In this document: positions 28,801 to 44,010 of the stretch, one piece after another
Layout of the letters: every line of letters starts with the position of its first letter
Position numbering within the stretch: the stretch's first letter is position 1
Assembly: GCA_003344405.1 (NCBI GenBank)
Contig: NOWV01000038.1
Coordinates: 248,001 to 312,000 of the forward strand
DNA length: 64,000 bases
Direction of reading: 5' to 3'
Source of the DNA: Trichoplax sp. H2
Lineage: Eukaryota; Placozoa; Uniplacotomia; Trichoplacea
Position numbers and translations under genes: made by a program
Notes under the pieces: generated by a model
Database searches by the model: none
Seen by the model: the letters and a program-made list of their open reading frames with translations, nothing else
Told to the model about the DNA's origin: nothing

Positions 28801-30002
28801 ACGGAATCACCTTTGCATTGTATGAGGATATAGATGTTGAAAAATCACTCTTTGAAGAAGTTAGCTATATCGGGAAAACAGTGCAGCAAGGTTTTTATTT
28901 AACCTATCTCGAATTGAAGAAAATTGTTCGTAGGATGTTTGTTGATAAAGCATTCTGGTCTGAATATCTACCGAGGTATATTTAGACGCTATCATTGATC
29001 AGAGATTGTAAAACATTATATAATTCTAATTTCTTGTATCTTTGCTTAATCTAGCGAGTTGGTTTTGTTAGAATTCCTGGGTGTCGCTTTTGATAATATG
29101 ACAGCAAGTGAACTAAATCAAGTAAAAACAACACTTTTTGAGAAAGTTAACCAAACTATTGGTCTATCGGCAATCCATCGTATAACTGAAACCGCTATTA
29201 CTGACGTAAGTTGTCTGAATATTTGTACGTTGGGATTGCACTACATGACGATATTTTGATGTTCGTTGATATCATTCGATTGTAGCAGTATACATCAATG
29301 TAATTTTACATGGATCACTGATAAAGTCGATAATGACATTTGGAGTAGTTATCGTTACGATTATTACTTAAACTAAATGATCATCAACAGTCTATTCATC
29401 ATTACTAACTTTAATACTTATGATTGTTAATTTATTAGAATACAATTTCCTTCACCCTGACTGAACATCCGTTTAATGGTGATTCTAATGTACCTGAAAC
29501 ACTCCATAGTGATATCGCAAAACTAAATGTCAAAGTCAAGAGCGGATGGTATTGGCAACTTCCAGTCTATCAAATGACACCAATATCTGGCATCTACATT
29601 AATGGAAATCTTACCGAAGAATATATACCACCCACAACAGAATCACCTCTAGTCCAAACAGCATTTCCAGATAATGCAACAGCAAACAACCAGAGCAGCC
29701 TCAATAACCATGTTGTTATTACATTTAGCTCGCTTCAAATGAATCCTGTATTAATAGTAGTCATATCGGTTATGGTTTTCATTATACTTGGAGTTGGAGC
29801 AACTGCAGTTGTCATCATGAAAAGGCGAGAAGAAACGAAATATCGATTGTTGCGGTCCAGTGCTGATGTAGCCATTTCTGCTGATGATAATGACGATTAT
29901 GTCACACCTATCGAAGTAAAGCGGCAAATATTAGAAAGTGCTAGAAAATTGCCTCCGCCTCCAACTGAAGTCTCTAACAGTAGTTATTCAGCACCATATT
30001 AA
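13691..30002 (+). CDS. CACHD1: Giant CACHD1-like VWA/Cache single-pass membrane protein with 11 tandem cassettes
   Basis: I joined 43 exons with GT...AG junctions whose phases all agree, giving 7,077 nt and about 2,358 residues. The order is: signal peptide (about 1-28), N-terminal region with LCCNPI and KWQYF, VWA (about 216-394), Cache-type modules (about 395-900), Cys-rich module (CPCSCPLG, CKWCG; about 944-1030), eleven cassettes (about 1031-2235), one helix (about 2274-2298), and a 60-residue tail with YVTP and PPPP. The first half follows human CACHD1 as I recall it in motif order (KWQYF, a repeated R-Y-A-T...GV.RI.PG region, CPC.CPL, C.WC), which favours CACHD1 over the alpha2-delta subunits of calcium channels. 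Human CACHD1 modulates Cav3 channels and Wnt receptors; no function is known here. Human CACHD1 is about 1,274 residues and goes almost directly from the Cys-rich module to the membrane helix. An AATAAA lies at 30209-30214. Confidence 0.85.
16970..21243 (+). other. CACHD1: CACHD1-like gene, exons 7-21: Cache modules and Cys-rich module
   Basis: Exons: 16970-17123, 17233-17388, 17531-17682, 17883-18038, 18255-18380, 18517-18634, 18762-18852, 19213-19410, 19501-19597, 19793-19845, 19960-20107, 20170-20370, 20739-20814, 20943-21030, 21148-21243. Exons 8-9 encode a Cache-type core (GVVASDVSLIELF, then LIDKQGRLLIHP). Exons 14-17 encode a second one (RYMATESGVFRIFPG, WYHRSLK, GVAGMDVTFGHF, CYILDKLGYI). 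These follow the double-Cache pattern of CACHD1 and alpha2-delta. Exons 19-21 are Cys-rich (CPCSCPLG, CKWCG). For exon 21 the acceptor at 21146-21147 is the only nearby AG that keeps the frame open. Confidence 0.78.
22666..22985. repeat. Diverged ~182-bp tandem duplication in an intron
   Basis: Within the 967-bp intron 25 of the CACHD1-like gene, tagatatctatatctgcgtc at about 22666 recurs as tagatatctctttctgcgtc at about 22848. Matching blocks follow in the same order (ggttagtta/ggtagttaa, then tcta.agctttt, then atcta.ta). It has no exon-like content. Confidence 0.6.
28270..28640 (+). repeat. Intronic tandem copies of the 3' end and splice donor of exon 40
   Basis: The end of exon 40 (tcactttattcaat|gtaaga, donor at 28295) is copied downstream as tcaccttagtcaat|gtaaga (28402). 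It is copied again as tcagcttagtcaat|gcaaga (28564), where the donor GT has become GC. Shared downstream text (gtctca/ccctga gaaaat, aataattg, tcttgcttggcta) shows these are tandem duplicates of the exon end plus the start of the intron. The second copy keeps an intact GTAAGA; the third is damaged. Confidence 0.7.
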
Positions 30003-30208
30003 ATGATGGTTATTACTTTACCCTTGATAGTTATTCTTGATCCTATAACTACATAAATTAGTTATGGCCGTAACAATGACGTATTAGTATCATGACTCAA
30101 AATATGCTCTTTTCATCCAGTTGCAGACGGGTTTTTCCATCTAAAGCTGGGAAATTATCCGTCCATATTGGTACTAATTGATGATATATCTTTAGTATTT
30201 CTATAGAT

Positions 30209-30214
30209 AATAAA
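30209..30214 (+). promoter_or_regulatory. Candidate polyadenylation signal AATAAA
   Basis: A canonical AATAAA about 207 bases after the stop codon of the CACHD1-like gene. In AT-rich DNA such hexamers also occur by chance, so this is a position-based guess. Confidence 0.35.
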
Positions 30215-31424
30215 AGGATATACTGCAATTTTCTAATTATTCTAATACATTATTTGAAATGTACAAAAGTATTTATAGTCTTAGTTAATATGATATGGCT
30301 TTGTTGATAATATTAGAAAAAATTATCAAATCAATACAGTATGTCAACAAGATGCCAGTAGATGTCAAATTTTTGCTGCTAATCGTGTCGATTTTGAGCA
30401 ATAAATTTGTCGGACAATCAAAAAAAGATTTAGATTACAGAATAGGTCAGTTTTTGAAGAGCTGTTGTTCACTATTGCTAAGAGATCAACTGATGTACAT
30501 TCTGTTACAATATTATTCTACAGCAGTACTACGTCAATCATATTAGAAAATAACATGGAAACAAAATACCTTCTAGTTAATAAGAACTTGAAATGGCCAG
30601 AAAGATATTTTATTTTACAATGCTGTGCTAACGCTATAACATTTAATTTAATGCTATCTATTTAACGTGAATTATTATCCAATTTAATTAATAAGTTTGC
30701 CTTTTCAATAAATAGAGTCAAACCTCTAATCAGAAAATTGATGATACCAATCAAGATAATTTTAAGCTGAAAACTTACACGATAGAGGATATAATTATAA
30801 AAATTATTAAACTCAAAATAAAACTATTGATAAACCGTCTTCTGCCTCGTGTTTCGGATATAACCTTCTATTTTAGGACATTAAGAGAAAATTTCCAACA
30901 TTATAAACGCGTCTTTGCTGTACTGTATACTCGTATCCAGGGTATTGTATAATCGATTTTATTGCTCCTTTCAACTTAAAATAATCCTATGGATGTTTTA
31001 TTCTATTTTTGCGATTGCAAGTCCACCCGAATTTTTAAGATTACTGAAGAAGTGTAGTAGTCCAAAAGTGAGACATTCTGAGTATATTCTAAACATTTAG
31101 ATGTCGTTCCTATCTGTTATCACATTAGCAACGCACTGCACATTTAAGTGAAAAAATTTAAGGTCAATATACGTATAATATAAACGCATAGAGATTGACC
31201 GATTTGGCTGCTTTAGCAGAAAGAATTTCCTTATTTCGCATTTTGGTGAGTAGAGCTCGTCCGATATGAACTTTCTGTGGCATCAATATCGTGGAAACAG
31301 TATGTAGAGTACTTATTGCTTGGTCTAACATTTGATTACAACAGTTTTTCATAAAAATGTACCGGCACACAATAAATTCAATTTAATGTAGTTTGCTATG
31401 GCGATTCCTTTTGATTCAGAGACG

Positions 31425-31525
31425 CAGTAGTCGGGCATTTTGTAAAATTCCTGGTCATTTTGCAAATTGCCCTTGATCTGTAGTCGGGTATTTTGTAAAT
31501 GCCCGGTCATTTTGCAAAATGATCG
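31425..31525. repeat. 59-bp tandem repeat with internal inverted symmetry
   Basis: The block gtagtcgggcattttgtaaa...ggtcattttgcaaa at about 31426 recurs at about 31483 as gtagtcgggtattttgtaaa...ggtcattttgcaaa. Inside each unit, cgggcattt and its complement-like aaatgcccgg/aattgccc give hairpin potential. Confidence 0.65.
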
Positions 31526-31870
31526 ATTATCTATACGGTAAACGACAATATATATTATATATATTATTATAATATTATGGAAGTCAACTAAAATGCATAC
31601 GTATAATCTTGCGACAATAATACATGTAGAGTTACTTCTGCGATCTTTTTTTTTTATTTCGAACGACTCATTTATATATGTCATATATATAATTGTTAAT
31701 ATCCCTTAATAATATAAATACTCAGTGGCAACTATAATCATTTTTATTCAAATTGCGCGGCAGACACACCATGATTTTAGTTGGCATATGCTGAAAACAT
31801 AACTATAGCGCTGCATACTCCATTTTGACTGTTACAGAACGATTGCACAGTGTAATTGCAACCACTTCTT

Positions 31871-32402
31871 AGAAGTTTTCTCACCAGCGGTAAAGGCCGG
31901 CCTTTTTCATACTTCTGTAAATGCTGGTAAGAAAACTTCTATGAAATAGTTGTAATTATGTCCTCGTGCAAGGCTATTACAATAATGCAGTTAGCATGAC
32001 AAATAGACATGTTTTACGGTTAGCAGCCAAATTTCCAGTTAGAATTGAAAACCGAACTTCTATTCTAGTCTTTTCTAGTCACTTTAAGAATTGTTCATAC
32101 AAAAATATGCTTCGCGGAAACGTCCAGAAATTCGTATGAAACAGGCCTAAAGGCCGGTCTGTTTCATACAAATTCCTCCTCCAACATTTCCGCGATGGAT
32201 ATTTTTGTATGGGCAATTTTTATCCATGACTAGAAAATGTGGTTGGTTACTAATTCTAGCTGGAAATTTGACTACTGACAGGAAAACATGTCTATTTGGC
32301 ATGCTAACTGTATCGTTGTAACAGCCTTGCTTGAGGGTATAATTATAACCATTTCATAAAAGTTTTCTTACCAGGAATAAGTATGGAAAAGGCTGGCCTG
32401 CC
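31871..32402. mobile_element. Fold-back (palindromic) element with ~250-bp imperfect arms, likely MITE-like
   Basis: The left arm (about 31895-32148) and right arm (about 32152-32398) are imperfect reverse complements. Examples are ggtaagaaaacttctatgaa on the left against ttcataaaagttttcttacc on the right, and caaatagacatgtttt against aaaacatgtctatttg. The centre is acaggcctaaaggccggtct. A smaller palindrome (31871-31940) is nested at the left end around GGCCGGCC, and the right end stops at GGCTGGCC. There is no coding capacity. The structure fits a non-autonomous fold-back transposon or nested copies of one. I could not define target-site duplications. Confidence 0.65.
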
Positions 32403-32444
32403 TCTACTTCACCTACACAGTGATGTCGTAAATCTAGCGTAGCA

Positions 32445-32584
32445 GCAGCGTTCCGCAAATGCGAAAATTTTGATGCTTGGAACCCAACCGACTACTTGAT
32501 ACTTGCAACCTAGCCAACCCTTACCTTTTATTTTCTCAGCCCAACCCGAACCCGAATACTGTCATGGCCATTGCGGAACGCTGC
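32445..32584. repeat. Short inverted repeats (14 bp perfect) around a ~110-bp core
   Basis: gcagcgttccgcaa (32445-32458) is repeated in inverted orientation as ttgcggaacgctgc (32571-32584). The core is unusually C-rich for this window (caacccaacc-like runs: ggaacccaaccgac, agccaaccc, cccaacccgaacccg). It could be a small non-autonomous element inserted beside the fold-back cluster. Confidence 0.6.
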
Positions 32585-32589
32585 AGCAT

Positions 32590-32660
32590 AGTTACAGTCT
32601 TATGACAGACTCTAGGCCGGCCTTAATCGGTAACAGTCTTTAAGCAAGACTACGAAAAAA
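32590..32660. repeat. Palindrome around GGCCGGCC
   Basis: GGCCGGCC at 32615-32622 is flanked by acagtctta...agact on the left and taacagtctttaagcaagact on the right, which are partly inverted copies. It shares its centre with the fold-back element to the left and is probably a relative or fragment of it. Confidence 0.5.
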
Positions 32661-33242
32661 GAAAGAGGGACTGTAATAAAAGTGTCTCGCAATAGCTATC
32701 TTAGTCAAATGGTATTTTCTAAAAGGCTTTTATTATAAGATTTTAGGAATAGTAGAGCAATCATCCATTACTACAAGAATCTAGTCTAAAATCGAAAGTA
32801 TTCCGAGATCAAAGCGAAGTGAAGTCTCTTCTCTCTCGTGAGCTCATCTCTGCAGCTCTCATGTACATTTCGTTCAATCCATTCAAGACAACTTGATCAA
32901 TCTACAATCAGACACATAAGTTACCGAACAAAATACTTTTCTCAAAGAGTACATCATTATCTTCTACAATCGAAATCATTCTGCTTAATTAAGATATCAC
33001 AGCTCTTCTATGAACGTCTAGCGTCTTTCTCCGAAGGGCATCTTAACAACTACAGTGTTTCTAGCCACCTAAATGTTGTACCATAATTAGTCAACTGGCC
33101 ACTATTAGTCATCAACAATTTCTAACATAGCCGTTGGCCATCATCTAATTTTAGCTTTACGATCATATCTATTCAGAGTAACCTAACTATATCAAACAGA
33201 GCTATCCTTATAATCTAATATGGATGCATTACTGCAGAGCGG

Positions 33243-33553
33243 TAAAACCGTCTCTCTTTCTCTCTTTTTAGCGTCTACTGGCGACAGGACTACTAAAAAG
33301 GAAGAAAAAATGACGTAAAACCGTCTCTCTCTCTCTCTCTCTTTTTAGCGTCTACTGGCGACAGGACTACAAAAAAGGAAGAAAAAGTGACGTAAAAACC
33401 GTCTCTCTTTCTCTCTTTTTAGCGTCTACTGGCGACAGGACTACTAAAAAGGAAGAAAAAGTGATGTAAAACCGTCTCTTTCTCTCTTTTTAGCGTCTAC
33501 TGGCGACAGGACTACTAAAAAGGAAGAAAAAGTGATGTAAAACCGTCTCTCCT
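33243..33553. repeat. 74-bp minisatellite, four units, left of the gap
   Basis: Four units of aaaaccgtctct + CT-rich run + ttttagcgtctactggcgac + aggactactaaaaaggaaga + aaaagtgatgt. Units differ mainly in the length of the CT run and in aatgacgt/gtgacgt/gtgatgt. Each unit contains a long pyrimidine tract ending in TTTTTAG, which looks like a splice acceptor. Confidence 0.9.
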
Positions 33554-33602
33554 TTTACTTCCTGGTGGTCCTTTCCTGACGACATTATTAGCAGGTTCCG
33601 AC

Positions 33603-33622
33603 NNNNNNNNNNNNNNNNNNNN
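33603..33622. other. Assembly gap (20 N) between two near-identical sequences
   Basis: The 452 bp before the gap (33151-33602, ttagctttacgatcat to gcaggttccgac) reappear directly after it (33623-33992). They match to the base at both ends, with few substitutions (for example gatgcattact/gatgcatcact) and one fewer minisatellite unit. The simplest reading is two overlapping contig ends, or two alleles, that were not merged, so the gap may be artificial and the true locus may hold one copy. Confidence 0.85.
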
Positions 33623-33713
33623 TTAGCTTTACGATCATATCTATTCAGAGTAACCTAACTATATCAAACAGAGCTATCCTTATAATCTAATATGGATGCA
33701 TCACTGCAGAGCG

Positions 33714-33944
33714 GTAAAACCGTCTCTCTTTCTCTCTTTTTAGCGTCTACTGGCGACAGGACTACTAAAAAGGAAGAAAAAATGACGTAAAACCGTCTCT
33801 CTCTTTTTTTAGCGTCTACTGGCGACAGGACTACTAAAAGGAAGAAAAAGTGACGTAAAAACCGTCTCTCTCTCTCTTTTTAGCGTCTACTGGCGACAGG
33901 ACTACTAAAAAGGAAGAAAAAGTGATGTAAAACCGTCTCTCCTT
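33714..33944. repeat. Same 74-bp minisatellite, three units, right of the gap
   Basis: Three units of the same sequence as at 33243-33553, in the same unit order at the start and end but lacking one unit. A difference in unit number with identical flanks is what two alleles of a minisatellite would look like. Confidence 0.85.
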
Positions 33945-34282
33945 TTACTTCCTGGTGGTCCTTTCCTGACGACATTATTAGCAGGTTCCGACAGATTCCC
34001 GCCCCACCCATGCCAACACTATAGTACAGTAGAGTACCGTAGTACAGCACTGTACACTATTGTAACAGAGAGGAAGCTTTTTATAGGAAGTTTCGAACCT
34101 TGGTCAATGAAAGCTATACTGTATTCTGTCTGCTTGGAACTCTATATGAGCACATGTAAATTACACAGTACTAGAGGGCAAGAAATCGCTCTATCAATTT
34201 CTTCTGAAATTGCAGTCATAATAACAAATCTGCTCGTCGACAGGAAGGATCTACTTGCAATCTCTCAATCTACATTGGAAAC

Positions 34283-39648
<5,366 letters not shown>

Positions 39649-40950
39649 TCGAGACAGCTAGATTTCTAGAATGGACATGTAGTGTTTCAGAGATAGATAA
39701 TGCTTTATGCAAGTAATAGTACCTCTACGTCCACTTAGTATTAAAAGTCTTTGCCTTAGCTGTAACTTCTTTCATAAGATGACTCTTTTAATTATTCAGA
39801 CAGCAGCTAACAATCAAAATCGAATTCAATAACGCTTGTTGCTACATAAATATGTTGCTAATTGTTGCATAAACTTTACAACGTATAGACGATGTGTTAT
39901 AATTTTAGAACTTAATTTTATAGCGCATTTTGGAATATACGAATACGCATTAATGTGTTATTCGCTCATAACCATCATATTCGTATCATATCGTATAACT
40001 ACAATTACAATTAATGCTAGTATAACTCCTGCAATGTATATCAATCAAATTATGGACTGTAGCATTCAATAGTATTTTTAAGTTTACATTTTATGTTCGA
40101 TTTGATTTCCTTCAAATTTTTTTCTAACACTGTAATTACGTACATGCGGTATTATTACGAGCTGATTATCAATTACGGTTTGTAATTTGTAATTCTGCAG
40201 ATTCTGTATACTGCTTTCTTGTCGTGAAATAACGGTCACTTAATATTACAACTGCTTCTCTGATCAACTATCGTTAACATGTTATGCACTCATCCGCACT
40301 GCTACATTTTAAGACGATGCAGTTCCTGAATTGCCAAAGGATTAAATGAAATAACTCAAACAAGGATCATCATTGATTTCATTTTAAGTACTATATTATT
40401 ATAAAAAGATCTGAGATTCTCGACCAGACTTTAACTTTTCTGCTACGAATCTATTTATAGTATCATGTACGAGTATATATGATCACTTATAGCCTACAAG
40501 GAAGGAATTAATGTACAGATACATTCGCAGTATTAATATTTATAGATAAACGCTCAAACACTAAAATATAGATTAAGCTTAATGTACGTGTATCGATGTT
40601 ATACTTACGCACAAGAATTCGGAATGTTACAATCTTTACTGTCTGTAACTCTTCCCAGCCTAATGATGCTTCAAACTGAAGACTTTGCCAAGATAACATA
40701 TTAACAAGATGCCAAACTTAAACATTTGAAACAATCTTTTAGAAAACTGACGCACAATAACTTAAAAATCCTTTATTTTCAATCTTAAAAGATCATAATA
40801 GATATTATGCTTGAGAACTCAATACTTATTAAAATTCACATTAACAATATATATATATATATATCACTTCTTTTCCATGAACAAAAATATTATAGCGTCG
40901 CAAGTTGAGTTTATAGTTTCATATTGATGCAAGTATTGCTACTTGGAAGG
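39649..40950. other. Tail-to-tail spacer between NAMPT and TMEM115
   Basis: About 1.3 kb between the two stop codons; it should hold both 3' untranslated regions. The open frames at 39836-40072 and 40508-40699 have no protein family pattern. A short TA dinucleotide run lies at about 40848-40864. I see nothing else. Confidence 0.6.
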
Positions 40951-43611
40951 TTATACTATATCGGTTGATTCTTCTTTTATTCCTTCGGAATTGACTTCAT
41001 TTACCGTTATTGTGCCGCCGGTAGTAGCTTCCTCTACGTGACTTTCACCTCCAGGTTCATCTAAAGAAGGCCAACTACCAGACTGATCTACTCCACTTAA
41101 TCTTTTGTCTAATTCCTTCAAAGCTAATTGCCTATGTTAATAAAGTAACTATATGTAAACACAAATTCGTGGACATAACAAGCTAATATAATAATATTAC
41201 GAACTACTCAGCACATATCCTAGTATAGAAAGTAAGAAGTTGTCGTACTTTCTCCGTTCTGCATCTGCAGGATCGATTCCTGGGAGGCTTATCGTCACTG
41301 AAGACGGTCCTCCAACGTTATAACGTCTGACTTGTTTTGGGCAAATCTTCATTGATATGAGTAGAAGAAATAAGCTATTTGAAAACCATTTTATCGGTGG
41401 CCTAGAAAAGTAATCGGAAAGATACAAACCAATTTATTAATTTATCTAACATAAAGCACGTAAAAAATGTAAATTTACTGAATAACTTCAGGGAAAAAGG
41501 TAGCAAATGCAAATCCATCGGAAAAATCTCCTTTAGATTCATTGGCTTTCTTCTGCAAAAATCTTAAGTATATCCAGCCATTGAGAAAACCGAAAAAAGC
41601 CATGCATAGATCGGACATATTTAAGACTTTTAACAGCGATAACGATGCCACGATACAAATTAGAATAATTGGAACGTGCTATAGGTTAAGACATTAAACA
41701 AAAATTTTTTATCGTCATAAATATTTTTGCCTACAATGTTTTTAAATTGTATATATCATATAAGAAGTATTGCTTACTTTAGCTCTAACTGAAGAAGTTC
41801 TTAATGGAATAATTTTAACTTCGCTGTATGACTGCTTAAGCGCGACAGATAAGGCAAAAGTGGTTCCGATCAATCCACCGAAGCCAGTAAATCTTGAGAA
41901 CAATCATGGATATTAATTTAAAAGTTGATAAAATTCGAGAAATGAAAGCGCTAGAGTTATATCACCTATAAATTAAACTACATATAGATAAAATGTTCGT
42001 TTTAAGTTCACATACAAATAAGCACTTCTTTTACTAATTGCATACGCTATGATATAAGTCATAGCGGCACCACCAGTTACTGTGGCATTGATCAAGCCAA
42101 TAAATTTCTGTTCAAAAAGATATACGAATTAGAGTCGAATAGTTATCTAACGTTACTTAAATTATCAAAGATTATATTCAGAAATACTACTGAAACCATA
42201 TACGAATATGAAACTATATCATGCAATAACATAACTGTACTTTACAAGTAATTATGTTATGCACTTTGAAATATATCCTACCAAAAACTCAAGTGCTCCC
42301 CAAGATGGTTCAATAAGTTTACCAGCAGTTAATAATACGGCTATATCAATGATAACCTAAGATACCAAAGAAGATAATACAGTAATAGTTATAACTACTG
42401 TCTCATTGCCAATGTGATAATTATACTTAAGGGTATATCAATTATTTTATACATTTGATGCAAACAATTACAAATCAACATAACACACTAAGTTAAAAGA
42501 GCTGCAGTTTAATTAAATTAATTGCTATAGATACTGAATAATTAGTTACTATAATATCCTATGTAATGTTTAGTACATGATTTCTAATAAGAATCTAAAA
42601 CGTATCTACAAGTGTGAAGCTATTTTAGAAGGTGCATACTCTTTATAGCATAAAAATACCATTAAAAGCTAGTGTAAAGACGATCTAGAGCTGGAATTAT
42701 AACTTGTATTAACGTAATTTGTATTTACGAAAATGAAATAACAAAATTTCCAATGCTATACCATTACTACCAATTTTCTCACAAAGTGTACACATACTAT
42801 TTAAATACGTAGTATCTCAAGAGCTATAAAATTTTATTGCATATTAACATTTTAGCATTTATTGTAAACACAATTCTGTAAAAATTTTACCTTAACTATA
42901 GAGTTTTCTGTTAACCCAGCGGTAACTAACATCCACAAAGAGAAATTTGGTGGAATTAAGCTATAATTAATCAAATACAATTACAATCGTCTTCAATCCT
43001 TCAAGTCAATAATAGCTTCACTGTAAAAATTATTATTCTTATTATTTTTATAATTTTATATAGCTTTTCAATACAGAATATATGAGTGTAAACCATAACA
43101 AAATTTTTATTTTCATTCAGAATTGAGAGCTGTAAGTTTACAATTACAAAGGCATCATGCTTTGTTAACAGCGATATTTGAGTAATGCTGTACAGTATAT
43201 ATTACTGTAATAATAATTTAGCAGTTAGACTATCATGAAACTAATACATAACAACAACAACAATCACTCATATCTTTCTGCTTGCATCTATCAAAATACC
43301 TTTGCTACTGCTGTACTAGGAATACCGTGTCTAAAATATTTATAACTCACCGGCCTGGTGCCATCAAGAGTACTTTTTGCACCGAAGGTATTAATGCCAA
43401 AAGATAGCAAGATATCACAGAGACAATAGCAGACTTGATTACAACGGATGAATTATTTACCGAAGATATCACGTAAGCCTTTTATCAAATAGAAAATGGG
43501 AAAAGAGTTTTTAATGTAAATTGCTGGGCGAATGAAAGTTTAAGATAGAGACCATCGCCTAGCCTAAACTCTGTCACGGCTAATGTCTATGTCAAAAAGA
43601 TTAGCCATCAT
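40951..43611 (-). CDS. TMEM115: TMEM115 Golgi membrane protein (rhomboid-like fold family)
   Basis: A multi-pass Golgi protein; in human it interacts with the COG complex and affects Golgi-to-ER retrograde traffic. Nine exons in descending order: 43611-43570, 43478-43351, 42960-42891, 42356-42282, 42107-42016, 41892-41778, 41678-41479, 41401-41249, 41131-40951. They total 1,056 nt and 351 residues, the length I recall for the human protein. Family marks are IPPNFSLW, KLIEPSWGALEF, LNGWIYLRF, FAFATFFPE, RRYNVGGPSSVTISLPG, DPADAERRK, and QLALKELDKRL with WPSLDE. The acidic tail after that is not conserved. Exon 1 (MMANLFDIDISRDR) is the least certain part: the frame of exon 2 is closed upstream, and this short exon uses a weak donor (GTTTAG). 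For exon 5 the donor GTATGT at 42015 keeps the frame. Confidence 0.88.
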
Positions 43612-43656
43612 GAACACCAAGCACACTGTTTAGAACAGGAATGGGTGTACTACCGT

Positions 43657-44010
43657 ATGTATTTACTGCACATTTGTCCAGTCATTACAGCCTTAAGCTT
43701 AGTACTTGACTACTTCTATCCTTATCCTACGAGTTTTTACTCAGTAAGTACCATAATTCAGGTAATATGCAAATCGGACATTAAAATTACCTTGAAATTA
43801 TTGCCAAAAGGAGAGCTATATTGTCCTGTCAAGGCTGCCATTTTCTCTTTTATGAGAGTATATCGTGATACGTATCTTCGTGTAGTCTGTCACAAATCTT
43901 ACAAATTTGGATTTTTGGAAAGAATAGTATTATTACCGGTATATCTTGGACTTGGATTGATTGCCTGCTCTATAATCGCAATTAATTCCAACTTGAAATT
44001 AAATCGATAG
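43657..44010 (+). CDS. Doubtful hypothetical protein, 117 residues, hydrophobic
   Basis: A single open frame of 118 codons starting with ATG at 43657, less than 50 bases from the proposed TMEM115 start on the other strand. It encodes two hydrophobic patches (one near LHICPVITALSLVL, one near IVLLPVYLGLGLIACSIIAI) and a basic middle. It has no recognised family. The length exceeds most chance frames in this AT-rich window, and the pair would share a bidirectional promoter, but nothing else supports it. Confidence 0.2.
   Translation: MYLLHICPVITALSLVLDYFYPYPTSFYSVSTIIQVICKSDIKITLKLLPKGELYCPVKAAIFSFMRVYRDTYLRVVCHKSYKFGFLERIVLLPVYLGLGLIACSIIAINSNLKLNR

Larger units (their letters stand above)
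21319..29630 (+). other. CACHD1: Eleven tandem two-exon cassettes (SEA-like alpha/beta units) in the CACHD1-like gene
   Basis: Exon A/B pairs: 21319-21469/21771-21928; 22180-22321/22436-22614; 23582-23732/23810-23994; 24166-24307/24422-24603; 24803-24953/25057-25235; 25380-25533/25662-25843; 25962-26112/26313-26494; 26636-26777/27079-27260; 27402-27555/27725-27900; 28144-28294/28800-28975; 29055-29205/29439-30002 (the last also codes for the membrane helix and tail). A exons are 142-154 nt, starting in phase 2 and ending in phase 0; B exons are 158-185 nt with the reverse, so each pair is a symmetric 2-2 cassette. A exons start with a strand (INVTF, IRFEL, VMVLTL), then a helix. B exons start with a strand (GVTFTM, SNITFML, NGITFAL), then a helix, and most end in YVPR, YIPR, HVPR or YLPR. 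Strand-helix-strand-strand-helix-strand is the SEA order, with the A/B join at the central hairpin. The fold is inferred. Confidence 0.75.
30003..34282. other. Repeat-rich intergenic stretch between the CACHD1-like gene and NAMPT
   Basis: I recognise no protein-coding exon. The open frames near 30295-30665, 31349-31684 and 32838-33086 show no family pattern, and the latter two lie in or beside repeats. The stretch carries the fold-back cluster, the minisatellite and the assembly gap listed separately. The last few hundred bases before 34283 must include the NAMPT promoter and 5' leader, but no clear element is seen. Confidence 0.55.

Noticed and set aside
30295-30665. Two overlapping plus-strand frames after the CACHD1-like gene
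   Set aside because: AT-rich, overlapping in different frames, with no recognisable protein features or splice partners; likely 3' flank.
31349-31684. Minus-strand frame of 111 codons
   Set aside because: It runs through the 59-bp tandem repeat and a TA-rich tract; its length comes from the repeat.
33243-33944. CRISPR-like array
   Set aside because: Units are head-to-tail copies with no unique spacers, and the host is an animal; it is a minisatellite.
34080-34110. Possible tRNA B box (gtttcgaacc)
   Set aside because: No matching A box or cloverleaf on either strand at the right distance.
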